Assembly (NCBI GenBank): GCA_037349105.1
Contig: JAYJMM010000113.1
Coordinates: 930,001 to 994,000 of the forward strand
Source of the DNA: Limnomonas spitsbergensis
Lineage: Eukaryota > Chlorophyta > Chlorophyceae > Chlamydomonadales
DNA length: 64,000 bases
Direction: 5' to 3'
Below, piece after piece: positions 24,685 through 38,044 of the stretch; the first letter of the stretch is position 1; the number at the start of each line of letters is the position of its first letter. Under the pieces are notes generated by a model that was given only the letters and a program-made list of their open reading frames with translations, did not search any database and was not told the DNA's origin. A program made the position numbers and the translations under genes.

Positions 24685-27363
24685 ATGGCAGTCTTTAAGC
24701 CGTGCCCTCTAACTCTCCCTGACCTTCTGATGCAGTGGGGCTCCAAGATTCACGCTCCTCACATCGTACGTCAGGCTCGGGGATCCTCTCAGCTCACGTC
24801 ACGTTGCTACTCAAGAATTGCTTACCTTCGCACAATCCTAGAACACTTTAAACTTGGAATTAGCAATCCACCGATCCACAACTTTACTTCTGTCAACACT
24901 TGGCATGCACGCGGTCCGACCACCACCGTTGATCCAAATGCACATGTAACAATCAATATGGGTTTATAATTCCTCAACTTTGATCGTCAAGTCTCTCCAC
25001 ACGGCTTACCCGGAATTCCACTGCCGGGGCCTTGCTAGATCTTTACTTGGCAACTCTTCAAGTTGAGGGTCGCTGCTAAATGCTATTTTCAGTCTGTTAA
25101 GGGCAGAATTTGGCTTTCCAAACAAAAAATCAGATTCACAGCGCAAACAACGTTAGCATGAACTGGTGACTGAGGCTAGTCGGACAAAAACCGCGTTGTC
25201 ATTTTTTAAGGACACAGGAAAGGCGCTTTATATCCGTGGGCGACTTCTTCCTCACGACAGTGACGGACGCCTACGGGTGAGCTCAGGGACTACACGTTGG
25301 TCGCAAGATTGTACATGTTAGGCTGCTTTCTGGACTATGGATAAGTAAAGCTTGTTCGGCTATGGGCCTCTTGCCTTAGCTTCCGGGGCGCGCACCGGAA
25401 GATCACGTGGGGAATCACTTACCGTGTATCTTTTGGAGACCCTCACGTGGCCAAGTAAGTTATACGCCCCTTTTTAGGTTTCGGATCCAGCCGAAAGTCG
25501 TATTTTCTTTTCGGATACCGCCGAACCTGACATTTTTTCCTTCGAACGTCTTGGTCGTTTCTTGGACCATCCGAAGGTCCAATTTTTCTTTCAGCCAATT
25601 CCATTTTTTTTCGGTTGACGCCGAAACGGTTTTGTTTCTGTTCGGCCGTTTTTTTGTTTTTCTCATATCAAACATGGATAACTTAGCACGGACGTGATTC
25701 TTCGCATACATCATGATCAGATGACATAGATGGGCCACACAGTGGACTGCAGCCAGCCATGGGATGTCATGTCTCAAAAGCTTGGCCACACCATTGAGGG
25801 TGCCGGTGAAAACGGATGCACCATCGCTTGCAAACCCGAACATTTTCGTATGGTCGAGCTTGTTCAAAGTTCAAAGTTAAAAAAACGTCGGCGACACATC
25901 GGCAAAAACGCAGCCAGGCTTCGGCCTTTGGCCGAACCCAACCGTCGATAACTTGCGGCCTACGACCGTAGTCACCCTTTTTTTCTTTCGGCTCCCGCAG
26001 AAAGCCCCTACCGGGACTTTCGGCTTTTATTCTTTTCGTCCCAAAATCTTCGGCCGCCGATCGGCATTAACCTCGTTGTGCCGGACATATCATGATCAAC
26101 ATGTTGTCGTGGGAACCATTGGTCCGCGAAGTTTTGAGCCGCCCGGGTCGCCTCCTTCAAGGCCGTCTGTTGGGATGTGCCTAGCAGCCCGTCCATCATG
26201 ATATATAGGTCATCCCTAGAGGGCAGGCTCCGGCGGAATGCCTTTGTATTGTATGCCTTGATATGGTGGTCCAGACACTCCTTCTGAGCTGCGGCTCTAT
26301 CATCCGGGGGGGGGCTGGCTGATTGGGCGGGGATTGGGAAAGCAGAATGCCGTGCACCGTGGTCGCCGGTGTTGCCCTTGGAGTGAGTCGCGACGGCATC
26401 AGCAGCTCCCGCGGAATGGCAATGGATTGCGGCCTAGGCGGCCGGCCTCCCCCTTTTGGCCCGGGCCACTCAGCTGATGCTTCAATCTTAACCGGGGCGA
26501 CGACAGAAAGGCCCCGGAGGCGAATGGCCGCAGGACCTTCAACCAAATTAAACGAGTATATATACCATGTATCGTGTGCAAAACAAAGAAGAGAACGTGC
26601 AAAGCTGAATCTGAGTTGGCGCAAAAGCGGCAATCTGAAGTCCTGCGCACATTAGCATGGCCATGATCTCAAACATGAGGAGAGCTAATGAAGTTTCAAT
26701 GAAGCTTAGTTGGGCACTTCTGTCCTCCATACGGAGCGTGACAATACCCAGCCTCGCAACCTGTGATAGCCCAGCTCTGAACTGCGACCATGCCAAGGGC
26801 TCAGACCGGTACATGTTTTTATGTAATGAGATGTAGTTGCGGTCCATTTTGGTCAAGAGTAACCAAGCCAAGTACTGAATGGGCCCAATGGAGAGAGTGT
26901 TGTCACTCGATACTACCGTTATCATGACAGTTGTGTCCTGCCTTCCTTTCCGGTTCCGGAATTCCTGACGTTTCTCGAATGTCGGCCTTTAGGCGGCAGT
27001 TAGTCACATGCGCGCTCCTTATGTCTTGGCATGAGGGAGTCAGGGTCCGCTCAGGGGCAGGGTCTGCTCAAGATCAATGTCCACTTAGGGTCGGGGTCCG
27101 TTCAGGTCCATGGTCCGTTCTGGTGTAGGGTCCGGTCAGGGTCCGGCTTGAGTCAGGCACGCCTCTGTTATTTTGCATACTGCGGCATGGTGAACGCTCG
27201 CCATCTCAGTTGGGACTTCATGCAATCTAGATCCGCACTCCCCTTGGACCAGTGTACCTTGCTGTCCTTGAGCATGTACCGCGAGTACACTCAAGCTGTC
27301 CCTTTTGAAATTGGAATCCTCCGATGGGTCCACTGCCGATCCTGTTTTTTTTAACCATGCTTA
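24685..27363 (+). repeat. Satellite unit 10 (type B)
   Basis: Length is 2,679 bp, the longest unit. The 94-codon frame is at 24685-24969. It contains one of the longest minus-strand hAT-like frames (25460-25867). The hAT block reads MFGFASDGASV. Confidence 0.95.
25460..25867 (-). pseudogene. hAT transposase-like fragment, unit 10 (reference copy)
   Basis: The minus frame has 135 codons. FASDGASVFTG spans residues 12-22, with Asp15 matching the conserved catalytic Asp of hAT elements. NGVAKLL follows at 25-31 and HCVAH at 42-46 provides the CxxH motif. The order and spacing fit the hAT core of the ZNF862/C17orf113-like class, whose members run to several hundred residues. Only about 50 residues are recognisable. 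The Met start is not meaningful, since related sequence would be expected further upstream. Upstream on the minus strand (about 26,130-26,330) another coding-like stretch lies out of frame. I regard it as a decayed transposase carried within the satellite unit. Confidence 0.55.
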
Positions 27364-30040
27364 ATGGCAGTCTTTAAGCCGTGCCCTCTAACTCTCCCTG
27401 ACCTTCTGATGCAGTGGGGCTCCAAGATGCACGCTCCTCACATCGTACGTCAGGCTCGGGGATCCTCTCAGCTCACGTCACGTTGCTACTCAAGAATTGC
27501 TTACCTTCGCACAATCCTAGAACACTTTAAACTTGGAATTAGCAATCCACCGATCCACAACTTTACTTCTGTCAACACTTGGCATGCACGCGGTCCGACC
27601 ACCACCGTTGATCCAAATGCACATGTAACAATCAATATGGGTTTATAATTCCTCAACTTTGATCGTCAAGTCTCTCCACACGGCTTACCCGGAATTCCAC
27701 TGCCGGGGCCTTGCTAGATCTTTACTTGGCAACTCTTCAAGTTGAGGGTCGCTGCTAAATGCTATTTTCAGTCTGTTAAGGGCAGAATTTGGCTTTCCAA
27801 ACAAAAAATCAGATTCACAGCGCAAACAACGTTAGCATGAACTGGTGACTGAGGCTAGTCGGGCAAAAACCGCGTTGTCCTATTTTAAGGACACAGGAAA
27901 GGCGCTTTATATCCGTGGGCGACTTCTTCCTCACGACAGTGACGGACGCCTACGGGTGAGCTCAGGGACTACACGTTGGTCGCAAGATTGTACATGTTAG
28001 GCTGCTTTCTGGACTATGGATAAGTAAAGCTTGTTCGGCTATGGGCCTCTTGCCTTAGCTTCCGGGGCGCGCACCGGAAGATCACGTGGGGAATCACTTA
28101 CCGTGTATCTTTTGGAGACCCCCACGAGGCCAAGTAAGTTATACGCCCCTTTTTAGGTTTCGGATCCAGCCGAAAGTCGTATTTTCTTTTCGGATACCGC
28201 CGAACCTGACATTTTTTCCTTCGAACGTCTTGGTCGTTTCTTGGACCATCCGAAGGTCCAATTTTTCTTTCAGCCAATTCCATTTTTTTTCGGTTGACGC
28301 CGAAACGGTTTTGTTTCTGTTCGGCCGTTTTTTGTTTTTCTCATATCAAACATGGATAACTTAGCACGGACGTGATTCTTGGCAGAAATCATGATCAGAT
28401 GACATAGATGGGCCACACAGTGGACTGCAGCCAGCCATGGGATATCATGTCTCAAAAGCTTGGCCACACCATTGAGGGTGCCGGTGAAAACGGATGCACC
28501 ATCGCTTGCAGACCCGAACATTTTCGTATGGTCGAGCTTGTTCATAGTTCAAAGTTCAAAAAACGTCGGCGACACATCGGCAAAAACGCAGCCAGGCTTC
28601 GGCCTTTGGCCGAACCCAACCGTCGATAACTTGCGGCCTACGACCGTAGTCACCCTTTTTTTCTTTCGGCTCCCGCAGAAAGCCCCTACCGGGACTTTCG
28701 GCTTTTATTCTTTTCGTCCCAAAATCTTCGGCCGCCGATCGGCATTAACCTCGTTGTGCCGGACATATCATGATCAACATGTTGTCGTGGGAACCATTGG
28801 TCCGCGAAGTTTTGAGCCGCCCGGGTCGCCTCCTGCAAGGCCGCCTGTTGGGATGTGCCTAGCAGCCCGTCCATCATGATATATAGGTCATCCCTAGAGG
28901 GCAGGCTCCGGCGGAATGCCTTTGTATTGTATGCCTTGATATGGTGGTCCAGACACTCCTTCTGAGCTGCGGCTCTATCATCCGGGGGGGGGCTGGCTGA
29001 TTGGGCGGGGATTGGGAAAGCAGAATGCCGTGCACCGTGGTTGCCGGTGTTGCCCTTGGAGTGAGTCGCGACGGCATCAGCAGCTCCCGCGGAATGGCAA
29101 TGGATTGCGGCCTAGGCGGCCGGCCTCCCCCTTTTGGCCCGGGCCACTCAGCTGATGCTTCAATCTTAACCGGGGCGACGACAGAAAGGCCCCGGAGGCG
29201 AATGGCCGCAGGACCTTCAACCAAATTAAACGAGTATATATACCATGTATCGTGTGCAAAACAAAGAAGAGAACGTGCAAAGCTGAATCTGAGTTGGCGC
29301 AAAAGCGGCAATCTGAAGTCCTGCGCACATTAGCATGGCCATGATCTCAAACATGAGGAGAGCTGATGAAGTTTCAATGAAGCTTAGTTGGGCACTTCTG
29401 TCCTCCATACGGAGCGTGACAATACCCAGCCTCGCAACCTGTGACAGCCCAGCTCTGAACTGCGACCATGCCAAGGGCTCAGACCGGTACATGTTTTTAT
29501 GTAATGAGATGTAGTTGCGGTCCATTTTGGTCAAGAGTAACCAAGCCAAGTACTGAATGGGCCCAATGGAGAGAGTGTTGTCACTCGATACTACCGTTAT
29601 CATGACAGTTGTGTCCTGCCTTCCTTTCCGGTTCCGGAATTCCTGACGTTTCTCGAATGTCGGCCTTTAGGCGGCAGTTAGTCACATGCGCGCTCCTTAT
29701 GTCTTGGCATGAGGGAGTCAGGGTCCGCTCAGGGGCAGGGTCTGCTCAAGATCAATGTCCACTTAGGGTCGGGGTCCGTTCAGGTCCATGGTCCGTTCTG
29801 GTGTAGGGTCCGGTCAGGGTCCGGCTTGAGTCAGGCACGCCTCTGTTATTTTGCATACTGCGGCATGGTGAACGCTCGCCATCTCAGTTGGGACTTCATG
29901 CAATCTAGATCCGCACTCCCCTTGGACCAGTGTACCTTGCTGTCCTTGAGCATGTACCGCGAGTACACTCAAGCTGTCCCTTTTGAAATTTGAATCCTCC
30001 GATGGGTCCACTGCCAATCCTGTTTTTTTAACCATGCTTA
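27364..30040 (+). repeat. Satellite unit 11 (type B, mosaic)
   Basis: Length is 2,677 bp. The 94-codon frame is at 27364-27648. The T-run hairpin has a private variant (TGTCCTATTTTAAGG). Just left of the hAT block the sequence GGCAGAAATCATGATC matches type D rather than neighbouring B units, a sign of exchange with distant copies. Confidence 0.93.
28270..28545 (-). pseudogene. hAT transposase-like fragment, unit 11
   Basis: This is a 91-codon minus frame with SASDGASVFTG and HCVAH intact. After the HCVAH motif it reads ISAKNH, as in type D units, rather than the MYAKNH of neighbouring units, which suggests exchange with D copies. Confidence 0.5.
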
Positions 30041-32718
30041 ATGGCAGTCTTTAAGCCGTGCCCTCTAACTCTCCCTGACCTTCTGATGCAGTGGGGCTCC
30101 AAGATTCACGCTCCTCACATCGTACGTCAGGCTCGGGGATCCTCTCAGCTCACGTCACGTTGCTACTCAAGAATTGCTTACCTTCGCACAATCCTATAAC
30201 ACTTTAAACTTGGAATTAGCAATCCACCGATCCACAACTTTACTTCTGTCAACACTTGGCATGCACGCGGTCCGACCACCACCGTTGATCCAAATGCACA
30301 TGTAACAATCAATATGGGTTTATAATTCCTCAACTTTGATCGTCAAGTCTCTCCACACGGCTTACCCGGAATTCCACTGCCGGGGCTTTGCTAGATCTTT
30401 ACTTGGCAACTCTTCAAGTTGAGGGTCGCTGCTAAATGCTATTTTCAGTCTGTTAAGGGCAGAATTTGGCTTTCCAAACAAAAAATCAGATTCACAGCGC
30501 AAACAACGTTAGCATGAACTGGTGACTGAGGCTAGTCGGACAAAAACCGCGTTGTCATTTTTTAAGGACACAGGAAAGGCGCTTTATATCCGTGGGCGAC
30601 TTCTTCCTCACGACAGTGACGGACGCCTACGGGTGAGCTCAGGGACTACACGTTGGTCGCAAGATTGTACATGTTAGGCTGCTTTCTGGACTATGGATAA
30701 GTAAAGCTTGTTCGGCTATGGGCCTCTTGCCTTAGCTTCCGGGGCGCGCACCGGAAGATCACGTGGGGAATCACTTACCGTGTATCTTTTGGAGACCCTC
30801 ACGTGGCCAAGTAAGTTATACGCCCCTTTTTAGGTTTCGGATCCAGCCGAAAGTCGTATTTTCTTTTCGGATACCGCCGAACCTGACATTTTTTCCTTCG
30901 AACGTCTTGGTCGTTTCTTGGACCATCCGAAGGTCCAATTTTTCTTTCAGCCAATTCCATTTTTTTTCGGTTGACGCCGAAACGGTTTTGTTTCTGTTCG
31001 GCCGTTTTTTTGTTTTTCTCATATCAAACATGGATAACTTAGCACGGACGTGATTCTTCGCATACATCATGATCAGATGACATAGATGGGCCACACAGTG
31101 GACTGCAGCCAGCCATGGGATGTCATGTCTCAAAAGCTTGGCCACACCATTGAGGGTGCCGGTGAAAACGGATGCACCATCGCTTGCAAACCCGAACATT
31201 TTCGTATGGTCGAGCGTGTTCAAAGTTCAAAGTTCAAAAAACGTCGGCGACACATCGGCAAAAACGCAGCCAGGCTTCGGCCTTTGGCCGAACCCAACCG
31301 TCGATAACTTGCGGCCTACGACCGTAGTCACCCTTTTTTTCTTTCGGCTCCCGCAGAAAGCCCCTACCGGGACTTTCGGCTTTTATTCTTTTCGTCCCAA
31401 AATCTTCGGCCGCCGATCGGCATTAACCTCGTTGTGCCGGACATATCATGATCAACATGTTGTCGTGGGAACCATTGGTCCGCGAAGCTTTGAGCCGCCC
31501 GGGTCGCCTCCTGCAAGGCCGCCTGTTGGGATGTGCCTAGCAGCCCGTCCATCATGATATATAGGTCATCCCTAGAGGGCAGGCTCCGGCGGAATGCCTT
31601 TGTATTGTATGCCTTGATATGGTGGTCCAGACACTCCTTCTGAGCTGCGGCTCTATCATCCGGGGTGGGGCTGGCTGATTGGGCGGGGATTGGGAAAGCA
31701 GAATGCCGTGCACCGTGGTCGCCGGTGTTGCCCTTGGAGTGAGTCGCGACGGCATCAGCAGCTCCCGCGGAATGGCAATGGATTGCGGCCTAGGCGGCCG
31801 GCCTCCCCCTTTTGGCCCGGGCCACTCAGCTGATGCTTCAATCTTAACCGGGGCGACGACAGAAAGGCCCCGGAGGCGAATGGCCGCAGGACCTTCAACC
31901 AAATTAAACGAGTATATATACCATGTATCGTGTGCAAAACAAAGAAGAGAACGTGCAAAGCTGAATCTGAGTTGGCGCAAAAGCGGCAATCTGAAGTCCT
32001 GCGCACATTAGCATGGCCATGATCTCAAACATGAGGAGAGCTGATGAAGTTTCAATGAAGCTTAGTTGGGCACTTATGTTCTCCATACGGAGCGTGACAA
32101 TACCCAGCCTCGCAACCTGTGATAGCCCAGCTCTGAACTGCGACCATGCCAAGGGCTCAGACCGGTACATGTTTTTATGTAATGAGATGTAGTTGCGGTC
32201 CATTTTGGTCAAGAGTAACCAAGCCAAGTACTGAATGGGCCCAATGGAGAGAGTGTTGTCACTCGATACTACCGTTATCATGACAGTTGTGTCCTGCCTT
32301 CCTTTCCGGTTCCGGAATTCCTGACGTTTCTCGAATGTCGGCCTTTAGGCGGCAGTTAGTCACATGCGCGCTCCTTATGTCTTGGCATGAGGGAGTCAGG
32401 GTCCGCTCAGGGGCAGGGTCTGCTCAAGATCAATGTCCACTTAGGGTCGGGGTCCGTTCAGGTCCATGGTCCGTTCTGGTGTAGGGTCCGGTCAGGGTCC
32501 GGCTTGAGTCAGGCACGCCTCTGTTATTTTGCATACTGCGGCATGCTGAACGCTCGCCATCTCAGTTGGGACTTCATGCAATCTAGATCCGCACTCCCCT
32601 TGGACCAGTGTACCTTGCTGTCCTTGAGCATGTACCGCGAGTACACTCAAGCTGTCCCTTTTGAAATTTGAATCCTCCGATGGGTCCACTGCCAATCCTG
32701 TTTTTTTAACCATGCTTA
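30041..32718 (+). repeat. Satellite unit 12 (type B)
   Basis: Length is 2,678 bp. The 94-codon frame is broken by a GAA-to-TAA nonsense change at codon 53 (30197-30199). The same change occurs in unit 15, with a shared GGGGCTTTGC variant nearby. The G tract is interrupted by a T at 31,666. Confidence 0.95.
30816..31223 (-). pseudogene. hAT transposase-like fragment, unit 12
   Basis: This is a 135-codon minus frame nearly identical to that of unit 10, with FASDGASVFTG and HCVAH. The second residue pair differs (NT instead of NK) through a private change at about 31,216. Confidence 0.5.
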
Positions 32719-35388
32719 ATGGCAGTCTTTAAGCCGTGCCCTCTAACTCTCCCTGACCTTCTGATGCAGTGGGGCTCCAAGATTCACGCTCCTCACATCG
32801 TACGTCAGGCTCGGGGATCCTCTCAGCTCACGTCACGTTGCTACTCAAGAATTGCTTACCTTCGCACAATCCTAGAACACTTTAAACTTGGAATTAGCAA
32901 TCCACCGATCCACAACTTTACTTCTGTCAACACTTGGCATGCACGCGGTCCGACCACCACCGTTGATCCAAATGCACATGTAACAATCAATATGGGTTTA
33001 TAATTCCTCAACTTTGATCGTCAAGTCTCTCCACACGGCTTACCCGGAATTCCACTGCCGGGGCCTTGCTAGATCTTTACTTGGCAACTCTTCAAGTTGA
33101 GGGTCGCTGCTAAATGCTATTTTCAGTCTGTTAAGGGCAGAATTTGGCTTTCCAAACAAAAAATCAGATTCACAGCGCAAACAACGTTAGCATGAACTGG
33201 TGACTGAGGCTAGTCGGGCAAAAACCGCGTTGTCCTTTTTTAAGGACACAGGAAAGGCGCTTTATATCCGTGGGCGACTTCTTCCTCACGACAGTGACGG
33301 ACGCCTACGGGTGAGCTCAGGGACTACACGTTGGTCGCAAGATTGTACATGTTAGGCTGCTTTCTGGACTATGGATAAGTAAAGCTTGTTCGGCTATGGG
33401 CCTCTTGCCTTAGCTTCCGGGGTGCGCACCGGGAGATCACGTGGGGAATCACTTACCGTGTATCTTTTGGAGACCCTCACGTGGCCAAGTAAGTTATACG
33501 CCCCTTATTAGGTTTCGGATCCAGCCGAAAGTCGTATTTTCTTTCGGATACCGCCGAACCTGACATTTTTTCCTTCGAACGTCTTGGTCGTTTCTTGGAC
33601 CATCCGAAGGTCCAATTTTTATTTCAGCCAATTCCATTTTTTTCGGTTGACGCCGAAACGGTTTTGTTTCTGTTCCGCCGTTTTTTGTTATTCTTATATC
33701 AAACATGGATAACTTAGCACGGACGTGATTCTTCGCATACATCATGATCAGATGACATAGATGGGCCACACAGTGGACTGCAGCCAGCCATATCATGTCT
33801 CAAAAGCTTGGCCACACCATTGAGGGTGCCGGTGAAAACGGATGCACCATCGCTTGCAAACCCGAACATTTTCGTATGGTCGAGCTTGTTCAAAGTTCAA
33901 AGTTAAAAAAACGTCGGCGACACATCGGCAAAAACGCAGCCAGGCTTCGGCCTTTGGCCGAACCCAACCGTCGATAACTTGCGGCCTACGACCGTAGTCA
34001 CCCTTTTTTTCTTTCGGCTCCTGCAGAATGCCCCTACTGGGACTTTCGGCTTTTATTCTTTTCGTCCCAAAATCTTCGGCCGCCGATCAGCATTAACCTC
34101 GTTGTGCCGGACATATCATGATCAACATGTTGTCGTGGGAACCATTGGTCCGCGAAGTTTTGAGCCGCCCGGGTCGCCTCCTTCAAGGCCGCCTGTTGGG
34201 ATGTGCCTCGCAGCCCGTCCATCATGATATATAGGTCATCCCTAGAGGGCAGGCTCCGGCGGAATGCCTTTGTATTGTATGCCTTGATATGGTGGTCCAG
34301 ACACTCCTTCTGAGCTGCGGCTCTATCCTCCGGGGGGGCCTGGCTGATTGGGCGGTGATTGGGAAAGCAGAATGCCGTGCACCGTGGTCGCCGGTGTTGC
34401 CCTTGGAGTGAGTCGCGACGGCATCAGCTGCTCCCGCGGAATGGCAATGGATTGCGGCCTAGGCGGCCGGCCTCCCCCTTTTGGCCCGGGCCACTCAGCT
34501 GATGCTTCAATCTTAACCGGGGCGACGACAGAAAGGCCCCGGAGGTGAATGGCCGCAGGACCTTCAACCATAATAAACGAGTATCTATACCATGTATCGT
34601 GTGCAAAACAAAGAAGAGAACGTGCAAAGCTGAATCTGAGTTGGCGCAAAAGCGGCAATCTGAAGTCCTGCGCACATTAGCATGGCCATGATCTCAAACA
34701 TGAGGAGAGCTGATGAAGTTTCAATGAAGCTTAGTTGGGCACTTCTGTCCTCCATACGGAGCGTGACAATACCCAGCCTCGCAACCTGTGATAGCCCAGC
34801 TCTGAACTGCGACCATGCCAAGGGCTCAGACCGGTACATGTTTTCATGTAATGAGATGTAGTTGCGGTCCATTTTGGTCAAGAGTAACCAAGCCAAGTAC
34901 TGAATGGGCCCAATGGAGAGAGTGTTGTCACTCGATACTACCGTTATCATGACAGTTGTGTCCTGCCTTCTTTTCCGGTTCCGGAATTCCTGACGTTTCT
35001 CGAATGTCGGCCTTTAGGCGGCAGTTAGTCACATGCGCGCTCATTATGTCTTGGCATGAGGGAGTCAGGGTCCGCTCAGGGGCAGGGTCTGCTCAAGATC
35101 AATGTCCACTTAGGGTCGGGGTCCGTTCAGGTCCATGGTACGTTCTGGTGTAGGGTCCGGTCAGGGTCCGGCTTGAGTCAGGCACGCCTCTGTTATTTTG
35201 CATACTGCGGCATGGTGAACGCTCGCCATCTCAGTTGGGACTTCATGCAATCTAGATCCGCACTCCCCTTGGACCAGTGTACCTTGCTGTCCTTGAGCAT
35301 GTACCGCGAGTACACTCAAGCTGTCCCTTTTGAAATTGGAATCCTCCGATGGGTCCACTGCCAATCCTGTTTTTTTTAACCATGCTTA
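32719..35388 (+). repeat. Satellite unit 13 (type A-like inside B/D territory)
   Basis: Length is 2,670 bp. The left half is type A, including the 5-nt deletion in the hAT block (33740-33890), although its neighbours on both sides lack it. It introduces the CTGTTCCGCC variant seen again in units 14, 15 and 21. The G tract has 7 Gs. The 94-codon frame is at 32719-33003. Confidence 0.94.
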
Positions 35389-38044
35389 ATGGCAGTCTTT
35401 AAGCCGTGCCCTCTAACTCTCCATGACCTTCTGATGCAGTGGGGCTCCAAGATTCACGCTCCTCACATCGTACGTCAGGCTCGGGGATCCTCTCAGCTCA
35501 CGTCACGTTGCTACTCAAGAATTGCTTACCTTCGCACAATCCTAGAACACTTTAAACTTGGAATTAGCAATCCACCGATCCACAACTTTACTTCTGTCAA
35601 CACTTGGCATGCACGCGGTCCGACCACCACCGTTGATCCAAATGCACATGTAACAATCAATATGGGTTTATAATTCCTCAACTTTGATCGTCAAGTCTCT
35701 CCACACGGCTTACCCGGAATTCCACTGCCGGGGCCTTGCTAGATCTTTACTTGGCAACTCTTCAAGTTGAGGGTCGCTGCTAAATGCTATTTTCAGTCTG
35801 TTAAGGGCAGAATTTGGCTTTCCAAACAAAAAATCAGATTCACAGCGCAAACAACGTTAGCATGAACTGGTGACTGAGGCTAGTCGGACAAAAACCGCGT
35901 TGTCATTTTTTAAGGACACAGGAATGGCGCTTTATATCCGTGGGCGACTTCTTCCTCACGACAGTGACGGACGCCTACGGGTGAGCTCAGGGACTACACG
36001 TTGGTCGCAAGATTGTACATGTTAGGCTGCTTTCTGGACTATGGATAAGTAAAGCTTGTTCGGCTATGGGCCTCTTGCCTTAGCTTCCGGGGCGCGCACC
36101 AGGAGATCACGTGGGGAATCACTTACCGTGTATCTTTTGGAGACCCTCACGTGGCCAAGTAAGGTATACGCCCCTTTTTAGGTTTCGGATCCAGCCGAAA
36201 GTCGTCTTTTCTTTTCGGATACCGCCGAACCTGACATTTTTTCCTTCGAACGTCTTGGTCGTTTCTTGGACCATCCGAAGGTCCAATTTTTATTTCAGCC
36301 AATTCCATTTTTTTCGGTTGACGCCGAAACGGTTTTGTTTCTGTTCCGCCGTTTTTTGTTATTCTTATATCAAACATGGATAACTTAGCACGGACGTGAT
36401 TCTTCGCATACATCATGATCAGATGACATAGATGGGCCACACAGTGGACTGCAGCCAGCCATGGGATGTCATGTCTCAAAAGCTTGGCCACACCATTGAG
36501 GGTGCCGGTGAAAACGGATGCACCATCGCTTGCAAACCCGACCACTTTCGTATGGTCGAGCTTGTAAGTTCAAAAAACGTCGGCGACACATCGGCAAAAA
36601 CGCAGTCAGGCTTCGGCCTTCGGCCAAACCCAACCGTCGATAACTTGCGGCCTACGGCCGTAGTCACCCTTTTTTTCTTTCGGCTCTTGCAGAAAGCCCC
36701 CACCGGGACTTTCAGCTTTAATTATTTTCGTCCCAAAATCTGCGGCCGCCGATCGGCTTTAACTTCACTGTGCCAGACATAACATGTTGTCGTGGGAACC
36801 ATTGGTCCGCGAAGTATGAGCCGCCCGGGTCGCCTCCTTCAAGGCCGCCAGTTGGGATGTGCCTCGCAGCCCGTCCATCATGATATATAGGTCATCCCTG
36901 GAGGGCAGGCTCCGGCGGAATGCCTTTGTATTGTATGCCTTGATATGGTGGTCCAGACACTCCTTCTGAGCTGCGGCTCTATCCTCCGGGGGGGCCTGGC
37001 TGATTGGGCGGTGATTGGGAAAGCAGAATGCCGTGCACCGTGGTCGCCGGTGTTGCCCTTGGAGTGAGTCGCGACGGCATCAGCTGCTCCCGCGGAATGG
37101 CAATGGATTGCGGCCTAGGCGGCCGGCCTCCCCCTTTTGGCCCGGGCCACTCAGCTGATGCTTCAATCTTAACCGGGGCGACGACAGAAAGGCCCCGGAG
37201 GTGAATGGCCGCAGGACCTTCAACCATAATAAACGAGTATCTATACCATGTATCGTGTGCAAAACAAAGAAGAGAACGTGCAAAGCTGAACCTGAGTTGG
37301 CGCAAAAGCGGCAATCTGAAGTCCTGCGCACATTAGCATGGCCATGATCTCAAACATGAGGAGAGCTGATGAAGTTTCAATGAAGCTTAGTTGGGCACTT
37401 CTGTCCTCCATACGGAGCGTGACAATACCCAGCCTCGCAACCTGTGATAGCCCAGCTCTGAACTGCGACCATGCCAAGGGCTCAGACCGGTACATGTTTT
37501 TATGTAATGAGATGTAGTTGCGGTCCATTTTGGTCAAGAGTAACCAAGCCAAGTACTGAATGGGCCCAATGGAGAGAGTGTTGTCACTCGATACTACCGT
37601 TATCATGACAGTTGTGTCCTGCCTTCTTTTCCGGTTCCGGAATTCCTGACGTTTCTCGAATGTCGGCCTTTAGGCGGCAGTTAGTCACATGCGCGCTCAT
37701 TATGTCTTGGCATGAGGGAGTCAGGGTCCGCTCAGGGGCAGGGTCTGCTCAAGATCAATGTCCACTTAGGGTCGGGGTCCGTTCAGGTCCATGGTACGTT
37801 CTGGTGTAGGGTCCGGTCAGGGTCCGGCTTGAGTCAGGCACGCCTCTGTTATTTTGCATACTGCGGCATGGTGAACGCTCGCCATCTCAGTTGGGACTTC
37901 ATGCAATCTAGATCCGCACTCCCCTTGGACCAGTGTACCTTGCTGTCCTTGAGCATGTACCGCGAGTACACTCAAGCTGTCCCTTTTGAAATTGGAATCC
38001 TCCGATGGGTCCACTGCCAATCCTGTTTTTTTTAACCATGCTTA
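35389..38044 (+). repeat. Satellite unit 14 (mosaic with a D-type patch)
   Basis: Length is 2,656 bp, the shortest. Most of it is A/B-like, but about 36,560-36,890 is typical type D: it has the GTAAGTTCAAAAAACG junction, TTCGGCCTTCGGCC and the deletion around ACATAACATG. It then returns to A-like sequence by about 36,900. This looks like a gene-conversion tract of roughly 330 bp. The 94-codon frame is at 35389-35673. Confidence 0.93.
36147..36545 (-). pseudogene. hAT transposase-like fragment, unit 14
   Basis: This is a 132-codon minus frame beginning MVGFASDGASV, the version closest to the family consensus VVGF.SDGASV. It abuts the type D conversion patch of this unit. Confidence 0.5.
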
